Assembly (NCBI GenBank): GCA_025964555.1
Contig: JAOPYQ010000031.1
Coordinates: 1 to 64,000 of the forward strand
Direction: 5' to 3'
Length of the DNA: 64,000 nucleotides
DNA from: Thermoleophilia bacterium
GTDB lineage: Bacteria > Actinomycetota > Thermoleophilia > Gaiellales > SKUG01
Positions 19,255-29,418 of this stretch are shown here, in pieces. The notes below the pieces were generated by a model. The model saw only the letters and a list, made by a program, of their open reading frames with translations. It ran no database searches and was not told the origin of the DNA. The position numbers and the translations under genes are program-made. How positions within the stretch are numbered: position 1 is the first letter of the stretch; each line of letters starts with the position of its first letter.

Positions 19255-19964
19255 CGGCTCATCACCTTCTTGCGTCCGGCGAGCTCACGCTGCCGGAAGA
19301 ACAGGAATCGGATGATGCGCTCGCGATCGGTGATCTGCATGCGCTCGAAGCTGCACGCGATGATGTACTGGTCGGGGCGCTCGGGATCCGGGTGGGCGTG
19401 GACGACCTTCGCGCGGCTCGTGATGTCGCCGCCGTGCTCGGGCAGGTAGAACGTCACGACGAGCTTGTCGCCGCCCGCGAGCTTGATCGGGGTGCGGAAG
19501 TTGATGCCGCCGCCGCTGATGTTGCGGGTAAGCGCCTTGACGCGCTCGCCGGTGATGCGCGGCGAATCGCTCGGCTCGTCCTCGAGCTCCCCGACGTGCT
19601 GCTCGACGCGCGCGTGCAGCAGCAGCGACACGTCGACGCGAACGTGGTTGCGGCGCTGTGCGCGGTGCACGTCGCCGCCGCGGCTCAGCTCGAGGAACTG
19701 TTCGCCGTCGCGCTCGTAGACCGTGCGCACGACCGTCTTCATGCACCAGTAGCCACCGCCCTGGGTGTACCACAGGCGCATCGGGCTGCCTTCGCGCAGG
19801 TCGAGGGTCTCGCCTTCGAACTCGGGCGCGCTGATGCGCAGCGTGTCGGCGGTCTCCTCCACCAGTCGGCTGAAGTACTGCGCCGAGCCACCGCGGTCAC
19901 CGGTGGCGACCTCGAGGCGCTGGTTGAGGCGGGGAAGGGGCGTGGCGGGGCTGGTGGCAGGCAC
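19251..19964 (-). CDS. YcgR-like PilZ flagellar brake protein
   Basis: N-terminal YcgR-like domain and RRNHVRVDVSLLLHARV...RNISGGGINFRTPIKLAGGDKLVV; directly downstream of flhF. Confidence 0.8.
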   Translation of the reverse strand: MPATSPATPLPRLNQRLEVATGDRGGSAQYFSRLVEETADTLRISAPEFEGETLDLREGSPMRLWYTQGGGYWCMKTVVRTVYERDGEQFLELSRGGDVHRAQRRNHVRVDVSLLLHARVEQHVGELEDEPSDSPRITGERVKALTRNISGGGINFRTPIKLAGGDKLVVTFYLPEHGGDITSRAKVVHAHPDPERPDQYIIACSFERMQITDRERIIRFLFFRQRELAGRKKVMSR

Positions 19965-20015
19965 GGTGCGTGTCGTCCTCTGACGTGGAGTGGCTCTGGG
20001 AATGGTTGGCGGTGG

Positions 20016-21761
20016 CTAGCTGAGTGACAGGATCCGGTCGGCGATCTCGCGCGCGCTCGCTGCGCGAAGGTCACCGGTGACGTTCGGTCCGTCCGACAGG
20101 AACGTCATCGGCAGGCCGAGCCGGAAACCCAAGTTGAGGATCTCACCGATCCATCGGCTCTCGTCGATTCGGCTCACCACCATGCGATTGGCGCCGAGCG
20201 GGCGGAACCGTTCGACGATCGAACTCGCCTCGCGGGTGCTCGTCGCCATGGGCAGCACGACGTGCACGTCGTCGGCGCCGATCGCCATGAGGCAGGTCTG
20301 GACCTGCTGGTAGGTGGCGGAGTCGAGGTAGGTCGATGCGGGGGTGTCGACGAGGACGAGGTCGTGCTCGTCGAATGCGTTGACCGCCTCGATGGCCTGG
20401 GCGGAGCTGGCGGCGTAGCGAACGTCGCAGTCGAGGTCGCTGAAGCTGCGATCGGCGACGATCGACACGCCGGGATCGGCGGAGACGATCGAGATGATGC
20501 CGACGCGCATGCCGGCGGCGGCGTACTGGCCGGCGACCTTGGTGACGACGGTCGTCTTGCCTGCGTTGGCGGCGCCCACGAACGCGACGCGGTGCGCGCG
20601 GCCGAGGTCGGCGAAGCCGGTGCGGACCGAGAGGCTCTCCTCCACCATCGAGCGCATGAGCGTGGCGATGTCCTGCTCGCCACCGAACGGGCGGCGGTGG
20701 CGAACGGCGGTGTCGACGAGCGCGTCGATCACGTCCTGGTCGACGCCGACGTCGGTGAGGCGCGCGGTGATCGGCGCGAGCTCGGTGTCGAGCTGCTCGA
20801 TGACGTTCTGGATGCGGGCGTCGAAGCTCGTGGCGGCCTCGGCCTGCTGGGAGCGGCGCGTGGCGTGCACGACGCTGCGCAGGGCGGCCATGGCCTTGAG
20901 GTCGATCGTGTCGACCGCGGCGTTGAGCGCCTCGGTGAGCTCGTGGTTGGTGGAGCGCGGCATCGCGAGGTCGGTGCGCAGCGCGTGCTCGACCGTGGTT
21001 GCGGCGTGCTCGAGTGCGGGCACGGCCTGCGGCACGAAGCCCTGCATCGGGGTGTCCTCCACCGACGCGGCGAAGGTGCGGGTGTAGTCGACCTGCGGAT
21101 CACGCGGCAGCGCACGCGGCGGTGCGTAGGTGCCGGCGGCGGGCGCCTGCTCCATGCGCGCGGTGGCGTGCTGCATATGCTGGTGGGCGCGCTCGGCGAG
21201 TGCATGCGCCTGTGCGAGCGGATCGAGGGCGGGAGCCGGAGCCGGAGCGGCGACGGGCGCCGCGAGGGCGGCCTGCATCGGCGCGGTCGGCTGCGGGACG
21301 GTCATCGGCTGGGTGTGGATCGGCGTTCGCGCGACCACGGGAACGTCAAGCTCCGAGAAACCTGCGGTTGCGGCGTGCTCGAGCACGCGGCCGTACTCCT
21401 GTGCGAGCTCGGCATCCTGCGAGGGATCCCACTCGTCGGTGACGTCGAGGCCGCCGACGCGACCCATCTTCATGGCGCCGGCGAAGCGCTTGGCGAGTTC
21501 GGGGGCGGCGTCGTCGCCACCGTCGTCGTCGGCGTCGAGGTCGGCGTTGCCCATGAACTGGTCCTCGAGGTCGACGAGCATCTCGTCGCTCGGCATCTCG
21601 TCGGCAGCGGTGACCTCGATGACCTTGGTCCCGAAGAACCCGGCGACGCCGCCCTGCACCTTGGTGCGCTGACCCACGACGACCGCGTTCGGCCCGAGCT
21701 CCTCGCGAATCTGCGGCAGTACCTCTTCGAGGCTGCGACCCTGGAACGTCTTGATCCTCAC
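20016..21761 (-). CDS. flhF: Flagellar SRP-like GTPase FlhF
   Basis: MRIKTFQGRSLEEVLPQIREELGPNAVVVGQRTK; VAFVGAANAGKTTVVTKVAGQYA; LVLVDTPAS. Confidence 0.9.
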   Translation of the reverse strand: MRIKTFQGRSLEEVLPQIREELGPNAVVVGQRTKVQGGVAGFFGTKVIEVTAADEMPSDEMLVDLEDQFMGNADLDADDDGGDDAAPELAKRFAGAMKMGRVGGLDVTDEWDPSQDAELAQEYGRVLEHAATAGFSELDVPVVARTPIHTQPMTVPQPTAPMQAALAAPVAAPAPAPALDPLAQAHALAERAHQHMQHATARMEQAPAAGTYAPPRALPRDPQVDYTRTFAASVEDTPMQGFVPQAVPALEHAATTVEHALRTDLAMPRSTNHELTEALNAAVDTIDLKAMAALRSVVHATRRSQQAEAATSFDARIQNVIEQLDTELAPITARLTDVGVDQDVIDALVDTAVRHRRPFGGEQDIATLMRSMVEESLSVRTGFADLGRAHRVAFVGAANAGKTTVVTKVAGQYAAAGMRVGIISIVSADPGVSIVADRSFSDLDCDVRYAASSAQAIEAVNAFDEHDLVLVDTPASTYLDSATYQQVQTCLMAIGADDVHVVLPMATSTREASSIVERFRPLGANRMVVSRIDESRWIGEILNLGFRLGLPMTFLSDGPNVTGDLRAASAREIADRILSLS

Positions 21762-23911
21762 GCGCTCACCATCCCGGCGTCACCTGCCATTGCACTGCCC
21801 GACCCGTCGAGGGACACGCGTGCGACCATCTGGATGTCCACATCTCGCTGGATCTCGTTGTACGAGACCACGGCGAGTCGCGGCAGCACCGGCTCGCTCA
21901 CCTGCTTGAGGTGACGGCGAACCTTTGCCGAGCACAGCACAACAGGCACCATGCCCTGCATGGATACCCGTTCGTAATCTCCCTTTAACGCAGTGAGGAC
22001 GGAATTCACGGTGCCGGGATCGAGGTTGAGATACGAGCCGTCGCCGGTCTGGACGACGGCGTCGCCCAGCATGGCCTCGAGTGGGCCGTCGAGCGTGATC
22101 GCGTAGAGCACGTTGCCGGGTGCGAGGTAGGGGCGCAGGATCGATCGGGCGAGCGTCTGGCGGCAGTAGTCGGCGAGCAGGCCGATGTCCTTGGTGAGGC
22201 GGCCCTTGTCGGCGAGCGTCTCGACGACGGACGCGAGGTCGCGGATCCCGACGCCCTCGGCGAGCAGCGACTGCAGGACGCGGTGGACCTCGCCCAGGCC
22301 GAGCACGTCGGGAACGAGCTCCTCGACGGCTGCCGGGTAGCGCTCCTTGAGCGCGTCGAGCAAGCCGCGCACGTCCTGGCGCGTGAGCAGGTCGGGCGCG
22401 TGCTGGCGGATCGTCTCGGTGAGGTGCGTGACGATGATCGAGGCGGGATCGACGACGGTGTAGCCCATGGATTCGGCGCGCTCCTTGACGGCAGCCGGGA
22501 TCCAAAGGGCGGGGAGGCCGAAGGCGGGCTCGGTGGTGGGCGTGCCGTCGAGGCCGGGCTCGGCGTCGCCGGGGTTCATGGCGAGCCAGCAACCCGGCAG
22601 CAGCGAGCCGACGACGATCTGGGCGCCCTTGAGCTTGAAGGAGTACTCGTGCGAGGCGAGCTGCACGTTGTCGCGGATGCGGATCGGCGAGAGCACCATG
22701 CCGAGGTCGAGCGCGATCTGGCGGCGGATCATGCTGACGCGCTTGAGCAGGTCGCCACCCTGCTCCTCGTCCACGAGCGAGATGAGGCCGTAGCCGATCT
22801 CGAGCTCGAGCACGTCGAGCGGGAGCAGGCCCTTGACGTTCTCGATGGTGGGCGTGCCCTCCTCTTTCGGCGGCTCCATCGCGGCGACCTCGGCGGCGAG
22901 GCGGTCGCGCTCCTGGGCGCGGCGCAGGACGGTGCCGATGGCGAACAGCAGGATCGACATGCCGATGAACGGGATCTTGGGCAGGCCGGGCAGCAGGCCG
23001 AGCCCGCCGAGCACGCCGGAGACGATGAGGATCGCCTTCGGGTAGCGGGTGAACTGCACGGCGAGGTCGCCACCGAGGTTGGACGCGCCGTCGCCGGCGG
23101 CTCGCGTGACGATGATGCCGGTGGCGGTCGAGATGAGCAGCGCCGGGATCGCGGCGGCGAGGGCGTCGCCGATCGAGAGGGTCGAGAAGCGCTGGACCGA
23201 TTCGGAGAAGCCGAGCCCCTGCTGGACCATGCCGACGATCATGCCGCCGAAGAGGTTGATGAGCGTGATGATCACGGCGGCGATCGCGTCGCCCTTCACG
23301 AACTTCGCGGCACCGTCCATGGAGCCGTAGAAGTCGGCTTCGCGCTGGATCTCGAGGCGGCGCTCGCGGGCCTGCTCGTCGGTGATCTGGCCGGCGTTGA
23401 GGTCGGCGTCGATCGCCATCTGCTTGCCCGGCATGGCGTCCAGGGTGAAACGGGCGGCGACTTCCGCGACGCGGCCGGCACCGTTCGTGATGACCACGAA
23501 CTGCACGACCATGAGGATGAAGAACACGACGAGGCCGACCACGATGGAGCCGCCGATGACGAACCCGCCGAAGCTCTCGACGACTTGGCCGGCGTCGCCC
23601 TTGAGCAGGATGAGGCGCGTCACCGAGATGTTGATCGCGAGGCGGAAGAGCGTGGTGATGAGCAGCAGCGTCGGGAAGGCGCTGAAGTCGAGTGCCTTCT
23701 GTGCATAGACCGAGATGAGGACGATCGACAGCGCTGCGGCGATGTTGAGCGTGATGAACAGGTCCAGCAGCACGTGCGGGATCGGCACGATCATCATGAT
23801 GACGATGGTGACGATGCCGAGGGCGACGAGCAGGTCGCTCTGGCGCAGGACGCGGCCGAGCAGGCCGAGACCGGCGGGGCCTGACGCGTTCGCTGTGGTC
23901 GTGTCGCTCAT
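21758..23911 (-). CDS. flhA: Flagellar export protein FlhA
   Basis: Multi-TM N-terminus, VVITNGAGRVAEVAARFTLDAMPGKQMAIDADLNAGQI. Confidence 0.96.
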   Translation of the reverse strand: MSDTTTANASGPAGLGLLGRVLRQSDLLVALGIVTIVIMMIVPIPHVLLDLFITLNIAAALSIVLISVYAQKALDFSAFPTLLLITTLFRLAINISVTRLILLKGDAGQVVESFGGFVIGGSIVVGLVVFFILMVVQFVVITNGAGRVAEVAARFTLDAMPGKQMAIDADLNAGQITDEQARERRLEIQREADFYGSMDGAAKFVKGDAIAAVIITLINLFGGMIVGMVQQGLGFSESVQRFSTLSIGDALAAAIPALLISTATGIIVTRAAGDGASNLGGDLAVQFTRYPKAILIVSGVLGGLGLLPGLPKIPFIGMSILLFAIGTVLRRAQERDRLAAEVAAMEPPKEEGTPTIENVKGLLPLDVLELEIGYGLISLVDEEQGGDLLKRVSMIRRQIALDLGMVLSPIRIRDNVQLASHEYSFKLKGAQIVVGSLLPGCWLAMNPGDAEPGLDGTPTTEPAFGLPALWIPAAVKERAESMGYTVVDPASIIVTHLTETIRQHAPDLLTRQDVRGLLDALKERYPAAVEELVPDVLGLGEVHRVLQSLLAEGVGIRDLASVVETLADKGRLTKDIGLLADYCRQTLARSILRPYLAPGNVLYAITLDGPLEAMLGDAVVQTGDGSYLNLDPGTVNSVLTALKGDYERVSMQGMVPVVLCSAKVRRHLKQVSEPVLPRLAVVSYNEIQRDVDIQMVARVSLDGSGSAMAGDAGMVSA

Positions 23912-24043
23912 CTGCTCCCCTGCGGTGCGTGCATCTCCCCGAAAACGACGACAGGCGAGCCGGAACGAATCGCCGTTCCTTGGCTCGCCTTGATCGGTGC
24001 GCATCATGCGCGAATCGGGTGCACGCGTGGTGCTGTCCTTCGA

Positions 24044-24101
24044 ACCTCGGCGGTCTCCTCCGCAACCTTGATCCCATTGCAGCATGCTGGACGGATTGCA
24101 G
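24044..24101 (-). promoter_or_regulatory. Flagellar-type promoter of flhA: CTGCAA-N11-TGCTG-N7-ATCAAG-N15-GCCGAGGT
   Basis: Direct match on reverse strand. Confidence 0.7.
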
Positions 24102-24150
24102 AAGGGCGGCACGTCAACCTCGAACCGCGCCCGCCACCCGTCCGTGACGG

Positions 24151-24199
24151 GATGTGAGTCGAGTTCACCCCGCTCCGCGGGGAAAAGTCGACGCACACC
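24151..24199. repeat. 49-bp imperfect palindrome, A1
   Basis: GATGTGAGTCGAGTTCACCCCGCTCCGCGGGGAAAAGTCGACGCACACC; inverted near-copy of A2. Confidence 0.8.
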
Positions 24200-24259
24200 G
24201 CGTATTTCCATCACACTGGACGTATTGCAAGGAACTGGATCCCGTCGTACCGTGGAGCC

Positions 24260-25150
24260 ATGACCTCCCCCAGGGTCGATGGTGCGTACCCCCACCGCAC
24301 CGGCGCCGCAGGCGCCTCCTCCACGGGTTCGAGCCCGCGCATCGGCGCGGACGCCAAGGCACGCTCCAATCAGCTCGCACAGCAGTTCGCGGCGCAGATC
24401 GAGATGTCGATGATGAAGTCGCTCAGCGAGATGGGCGCATCCGACGAATCCGACGAATCCGGCGACGGCGGCGAGGACGGCGGCGGCAGCTCCGACCTCG
24501 GCCTCGATCCCGGCATGCAGCAGATGCTGCTCATGACCTCCTTGTTCGCAGGCGCAGCCAAGGGTGGTGGTTCAGCCGCGGAGGTCCAGGCACGGCTCGC
24601 CGCCTTTGGCGGCGGCGGAGCAGGCGGCATGGGCGCGCTGACAGGCGCCGGCGCGGGATCCGAGGCCCAGCTCGCGCAGCAACTGCTCGGCACGTTGGGT
24701 GCGGCAGGAACCGAAGGCGCGGCGCCTGGCGCGGCTGCGACCCCCTTCTCGGGCGCTGTCGATCGAGGTGCCGCGGCCAACGCGCAGATCGTCGCCCAGG
24801 TCGCCCGCGAGAAGGGGGTCGACCCGGTCGCCGCCGTGGCGATGATGCTCGTCGAGAGCGGCGGTCGATCCACTGCGTCCGGCGACGGCGGCACGAGCTT
24901 CGGGCTCTTCCAGCTGCACGAGGGCGGCATGTTGACCGCGGCCGGCCTGACCAAGGAGCAAGCCTTCGATCCACGCACCAACGCGTCGGTCTCGCTGAGT
25001 TCGCTCCGCCACGAGTGGGACAAGGGTCACGCGAGCCGGACGCCCGGACAGATCGCGGCTGCATCGCAGCGCCCCGCCGACCCTGTCGGGTACGCAGCCA
25101 AGGTCGACGGCGCGATGGACCGCGCCCGCGCGCTGCTCGGCGGCGGCTGA
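24260..25150 (+). CDS. Lysozyme-like/lytic transglycosylase-like protein
   Basis: C-terminal VAQVAREKGVDPVAAVAMMLVESGGRSTASGDGGTSFGLFQLHEGG. Confidence 0.6.
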   Translation: MTSPRVDGAYPHRTGAAGASSTGSSPRIGADAKARSNQLAQQFAAQIEMSMMKSLSEMGASDESDESGDGGEDGGGSSDLGLDPGMQQMLLMTSLFAGAAKGGGSAAEVQARLAAFGGGGAGGMGALTGAGAGSEAQLAQQLLGTLGAAGTEGAAPGAAATPFSGAVDRGAAANAQIVAQVAREKGVDPVAAVAMMLVESGGRSTASGDGGTSFGLFQLHEGGMLTAAGLTKEQAFDPRTNASVSLSSLRHEWDKGHASRTPGQIAAASQRPADPVGYAAKVDGAMDRARALLGGG

Positions 25151-25157
25151 CAGCGCT

Positions 25158-26042
25158 TCAAGGTGTCAGCCCAAACACGCGCAGGACGGCATCGGTGTCG
25201 CGGCGCCTGCTCCGCGCATCGATCCGCATGACACGGAGTCCGATCGACTCGAGCAGCTCCGTCTTCCGCTCGTCATCGACTTTCGTGCGCCGCCGCTGGT
25301 GCGGTCGACCGTCGATCTCAACGACGAGACCATGCGCCTCGAACAGCAGGTCGGGACGAATCCTGCGTCCCCCGATCGTCACGCGAGGCGTGATTCGCGG
25401 CATCGGCGCGCCGCGTTCGAGCAGGTCGTCGAGCACACGACGCTCGAGGTGACTCTGGGTGCCTGCGCTCTCCGATCGATTGAGCGCCAACGCATTCGAG
25501 ATCCGCCGGTGTGCGGGCCCGCGCCGCGTGCGGTGTCGCCGGATGCTCGCGCGAAGCGCGCGTACATTGAGCAGGTCGAGGAGGTCGAGCTCGTGCATGA
25601 CGTCCGCGAGCTCGGTGACGACCGTCGTGTCAGCCATGTCGACGAGCATTCTCGGCACGGACGTGACCGGGATCCCGTCGACGAAGCCGGCTTCGGATGG
25701 GTGGATGCTTCTGGTGGATCGAATCGACACGTCATCGGCGCGGCAGGTCGATCGCGTGGTGATGACCACGTCGATCTTCGTCGGTGCACGTCGGACAGCG
25801 CGTCGCAGCCACGCCGCTGCGCGACCAGTGACGAACGCGCACCCGTCGGGGTGGGCGAGGACCGCGGCCATGCAACGTCCGTGAAACGAGAGCGCGTCAT
25901 GCCCGACTGCACAGACGCCTCGTCGGACCGGCACGAGGAAGGCTCGAGTGATCCATCGGTCGATGCGACCACTCGGGACGCCCTGTTCGACCAGTTGGCG
26001 GCGCGCGACGACGCCATGTTGACGAGCGGCGAGGTCGCTCAC
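25158..26042 (-). CDS. AbiEi-type wHTH plus DUF559 (Vsr-like endonuclease fold) protein, copy A
   Basis: LAARQHGVVARRQLVEQGVPSGRIDRWI N-terminus and IRPDLLFEAHGLVVEIDGRPHQRRRTKVDDERKTELLESIGLRVMRIDA C-terminus; ORF extends to 26123 through the palindrome. Confidence 0.8.
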   Translation of the reverse strand: MSDLAARQHGVVARRQLVEQGVPSGRIDRWITRAFLVPVRRGVCAVGHDALSFHGRCMAAVLAHPDGCAFVTGRAAAWLRRAVRRAPTKIDVVITTRSTCRADDVSIRSTRSIHPSEAGFVDGIPVTSVPRMLVDMADTTVVTELADVMHELDLLDLLNVRALRASIRRHRTRRGPAHRRISNALALNRSESAGTQSHLERRVLDDLLERGAPMPRITPRVTIGGRRIRPDLLFEAHGLVVEIDGRPHQRRRTKVDDERKTELLESIGLRVMRIDARSRRRDTDAVLRVFGLTP

Positions 26043-26056
26043 GAGGTGCTCGAGCG

Positions 26057-26105
26057 GATGTGGGTCGACTTTCCCCCGCTCCGCGGGGCGAACTCGACTC
26101 ACATC
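26057..26105. repeat. 49-bp imperfect palindrome, A2
   Basis: GATGTGGGTCGACTTTCCCCCGCTCCGCGGGGCGAACTCGACTCACATC; ends 15 bp before the inferred start of the DUF559 gene. Confidence 0.8.
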
Positions 26106-26205
26106 GGTTTGAGAGGTGTCCATCGGTCCAGCGTGACGGCGTGAGCGTCACGAGAGTTGCGCGCAACGTGCCGGAACTCGCGCAGGAACGTCGCGAGAGA
26201 CACAC

Positions 26206-26276
26206 GCGGCTGCGCCGCGGGAAGCGGCTGCGCCGCGGGAAGCGGCTGCGCCGCGGAAACGCTGCACCGCGGAAGA
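26206..26276. repeat. 18-bp tandem repeat GCGGCTGCGCCGCGGGAA x3 plus degenerate units
   Basis: Direct reading. Confidence 0.9.
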
Positions 26277-26278
26277 CG

Positions 26279-27379
26279 CTACGCCGCGATGCTCGGGCGG
26301 ACGTGCTCGCCGGCGGCGCGCTTGCGCTCTTCGGCGCGGTAGACGAAGGCGAGGACCTCGGCGACGGCTGCGTACAGCTCGGCCGGGATGAGGTGGCCGA
26401 CCTCGACGCTGGCGTACAGCTCTCGGGCGAGGGCTCGGTTCTCCACGCGCATGACGCCGGCCTCGTCGGCGATCTCGCGGATGCGCATCGCGAGCAGGTC
26501 GACACCCTTGGCGACGACCTTCGGTGCGCCGGTCTCCGAGTCGTACTTGAGCGCGACCGAGTAGTGCGTCGGGTTGGTGATGACGACGTCGGCGAGCGGC
26601 ACGTCGGCGAGCATGCGGCGCCTGGCCATGTCGCGCTGGCGACGTCGCTGGGCGGCCTTCATCTCGGGCGCGAGTTCCTGCTGCTTGTACTCCTGCTTGA
26701 CCTCGTGCTTGGTCATGCGCAGGTTCTTCTCGTAGCGATGGCGCTGGTAGAGGTAGTCGATGATCGCGATCGTCACGTAGATGCCCGCCACGCGGAAGCC
26801 GATCGACATGATGATGTCGACCGTCACCAGTCCAGCCGCGATCGGTTCGGCATCGCCGAGCGACAGCAGCTCGTTGCGGCGCTGCCACACGATCATCGAG
26901 GCCGGGATGCCCACCGCCATCATCTTGAGCAGGCTCTTGGCGAGCTCGAAGTAGGCGGCCGGTCCGAAGCGCTGCTTGGCGCCGCTGATCGGATTGAGCT
27001 TGGAGAAGCGCGGCTTGATGACGCTCGGCGTGATCTTCGGCTTGACCTGCAGCACGCTCGCGAGCACGCCGACGACGAGCATCCCGACCATGATCGGCGC
27101 CGTGACGAATGCCATCAAGCGCATCACGTCGGCGAACATCGTCATCGTGTCGTTGATCGTGAAGTCGCTCGTGCCGACCGTCCCGAGCGAGCGGAGGCGC
27201 GTGACCATGTCCTCCTGCAGGCGCGACCAGATGCCGGGACCCCAGACGCTCAGGATGCCGAACGCGGCGAGCATGGCGAAGGCGCTGTTGATCTCCATGC
27301 TGCGCAGGACGTTGCCCTCCTTGCGCGCTTCCTCACGGCGTTTCGGTGTCGCCTTCTCGGTCTTGTCGTCACCTGCCAT
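26279..27379 (-). CDS. flhB: Flagellar export switch protein FlhB
   Basis: MAGDDKTEKATPKRREEARKEGNV; VVITNPTHYSVALKYD (NPTH autocleavage). Confidence 0.96.
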   Translation of the reverse strand: MAGDDKTEKATPKRREEARKEGNVLRSMEINSAFAMLAAFGILSVWGPGIWSRLQEDMVTRLRSLGTVGTSDFTINDTMTMFADVMRLMAFVTAPIMVGMLVVGVLASVLQVKPKITPSVIKPRFSKLNPISGAKQRFGPAAYFELAKSLLKMMAVGIPASMIVWQRRNELLSLGDAEPIAAGLVTVDIIMSIGFRVAGIYVTIAIIDYLYQRHRYEKNLRMTKHEVKQEYKQQELAPEMKAAQRRRQRDMARRRMLADVPLADVVITNPTHYSVALKYDSETGAPKVVAKGVDLLAMRIREIADEAGVMRVENRALARELYASVEVGHLIPAELYAAVAEVLAFVYRAEERKRAAGEHVRPSIAA

Positions 27380-28199
27380 TGGCGGTCGTCACCCCCTTCG
27401 CGGCGGCGGCTTCTTCGGGCGTGACCTTCGCGGCGAGCACGCCGGCGCCGGCGACGACGTCGCTGACGCGCTGCTCGAGGAACCCGGTGAACGCGGGCAG
27501 GCAGATGATGACGGCCACCAGGCCGACGCCGATCTTCAGCGGGATGCCGACGAAGAACACGTTCATCTGCGGCACGACGCGCGCGATGATGCCGAGCACG
27601 ACATCCACGAGCAGCAGCGTCACGAGCACGGGCGCGGCGATCTGGAAGGCCATCGCGAACAGCGACCCGAACGTCGCGAACAGGTTCGTCATCATCTGCT
27701 CGATGTCAGGCGTCTGGCCGAGACCGATCGTGTCGAACGAACGCTTGAAGCCCGCGAGCAGCCAGTGATGGCCGTCGACCGCCAGGAATGCGAGCGTCGC
27801 CACGAGCGAGTAGAACGAGCCGAGCACGCTCGCCTGTGCGTTGTTGAGCGGGTCGATGATGTTCGCCATCGAGAACCCGATCGAGGTGTCGATGAGCGAC
27901 GCGCCGACCTGCACCGCGCTGAACACGATCGCGACCGAGAAGCCGAGCGCGAGTCCGATGATCGACTCCGTGCCGACCGCGATGATCAGGGGCAGGATGC
28001 CCGTCGGGACGGTGGGTGCCGCGGTGGCGACGATCGGCGTCATCGTCGCCGCCAGTGCCAGCAGCACCATGAGCTTGATGCGCGGCGGGATCATCGGCGA
28101 GCTGAACACCGGCGCGATGAGGAAGAGCCCGCTCAGGCGCGCGACGACCAGCATGAAGCCGATCACCTGCGGCACTGCGATGTCGAGCGGGATCTCCAC
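27369..28199 (-). CDS. fliR: Flagellar export protein FliR
   Basis: Hydrophobic; VIGFMLVVARLSGLFLIAPVFSSPMIPPRIKL. Confidence 0.95.
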   Translation of the reverse strand: MEIPLDIAVPQVIGFMLVVARLSGLFLIAPVFSSPMIPPRIKLMVLLALAATMTPIVATAAPTVPTGILPLIIAVGTESIIGLALGFSVAIVFSAVQVGASLIDTSIGFSMANIIDPLNNAQASVLGSFYSLVATLAFLAVDGHHWLLAGFKRSFDTIGLGQTPDIEQMMTNLFATFGSLFAMAFQIAAPVLVTLLLVDVVLGIIARVVPQMNVFFVGIPLKIGVGLVAVIICLPAFTGFLEQRVSDVVAGAGVLAAKVTPEEAAAAKGVTTANGR

Positions 28200-28208
28200 C
28201 GTCGTCCC

Positions 28209-28505
28209 CTACTGGTTCGCCACGAGTGCCGGGATCTCGCGGAACAGTTCCTCGGTGTAGTTCACCATCACGTTGAGCATCCACGGCCCCGTGATGGCGA
28301 GCACCGCGACGATGCCGACGATCTTCGGGATGAAGACGAGCGTCTGCTCCTGGATCTGCGTGACCGCCTGGAAGATCGAGACGACGAGGCCGATCACGAG
28401 GCCGACGAGCAGCACCGGGCCACCGAGCTGGAGCGTCACCCAGATCGCCTTGCCGGCGACCGCGGTCACGTCCCCGTCGTTCATGGCTGCGTACATGGTC
28501 TGCAT
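28209..28505 (-). CDS. fliQ: Flagellar export protein FliQ
   Basis: 98 aa, GPVLLVGLVIGLVVSIFQAVTQIQEQTLVFIPKI. Confidence 0.96.
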   Translation of the reverse strand: MQTMYAAMNDGDVTAVAGKAIWVTLQLGGPVLLVGLVIGLVVSIFQAVTQIQEQTLVFIPKIVGIVAVLAITGPWMLNVMVNYTEELFREIPALVANQ

Positions 28506-28506
28506 G

Positions 28507-29418
28507 TCAGGTTCCTCCGAAGCTGACGACCAGGCTCTCGATGGTGAGCCCCCAGCCGTCCACGAGTACGAACAACAGGATCTTGAAGGGAAGCGAGATC
28601 ATCACCGGAGGCAGCATGATCATGCCCATGCTCATGAGCGTCGAGGCGACGACCATGTCGATGATCAGGAACGGCACGAAGATGAGGAAGCCGATCTGGA
28701 ACGCGGTCTTGAGCTCGGAGATCAGGAACGCCGGGATCAGCACGTGCGTGGGCACGTCGGCGCGGGTCTCGGGTCGCTTCTGGTCGGCGAGGCGCACGAA
28801 CAGCGCGAGGTCGTCCTCGTCCACCTGCGTGAACATGAACTCGCGCAGCGGGGCCTGCGCGTTGTCGAGTGCGACCTGCTGCGTGATCGCCTTGTCCTGG
28901 TAGGGCTTGATCGCGGTCTCGTTGATGGCCGAGAACGTCGGGAACATCACGAACAGCGTCAGGAACATCGACAGGCCGATGAGCACCTGGTTCGGCGGCA
29001 TCGTCGGCGTGCCGAGCGCGTTGCGGACGAAGCCCATGACGATGAGGATGCGGGTGAAGCCCGTCATCATGATGAGGATCGACGGTGCCAGTGCGAGCAC
29101 CGTCATGACGACGAGCACCTGGATGGCGGTGGACGCGCCACCCTCCGCGCCGGTGTCGATCGAGATGCCGAGGCCGTTGCCGGACTTCGTGCCGGCTCCC
29201 CTGCCTGCGGCGGCTCCGGCGCCGCGACCTGCGCCCGCGCCTGCACCCTGGCCGGCTGCCGGCGTGGTGGTCGTCGCGGCGGGCGTGGTGGTCGTGGACG
29301 GCTGTGCCTCCACGGCCTGTGCGGTGGCGACGGTGCCCGCGAGCAGCACGACGATCGCCGCGAGGCTGGCGAGTGCCAGGCGGGCGATGCGTGAGTGATG
29401 TCGGAAGGTGCGGGCCAT
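28507..29418 (-). CDS. fliP: Flagellar export protein FliP
   Basis: [42 protein letters not shown]. Confidence 0.96.
   Translation of the reverse strand: MARTFRHHSRIARLALASLAAIVVLLAGTVATAQAVEAQPSTTTTPAATTTTPAAGQGAGAGAGRGAGAAAGRGAGTKSGNGLGISIDTGAEGGASTAIQVLVVMTVLALAPSILIMMTGFTRILIVMGFVRNALGTPTMPPNQVLIGLSMFLTLFVMFPTFSAINETAIKPYQDKAITQQVALDNAQAPLREFMFTQVDEDDLALFVRLADQKRPETRADVPTHVLIPAFLISELKTAFQIGFLIFVPFLIIDMVVASTLMSMGMIMLPPVMISLPFKILLFVLVDGWGLTIESLVVSFGGT

Noticed and set aside
24213-24218. Additional TTGCAA box near palindrome A1
   Set aside because: No TCAAG/CCGA core at the required distance on either strand; could instead be a -35-like element (TTGCAA-N17-TACCGT) for the 24260 gene, but unsupported.
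24090-24220. Repeated CTGGACGnATTGCA read as sigma54 -24/-12 promoters
   Set aside because: Spacing between GG and GC is 9 rather than 12 nt; the 24096 copy is better explained by the flhA composite promoter on the minus strand.
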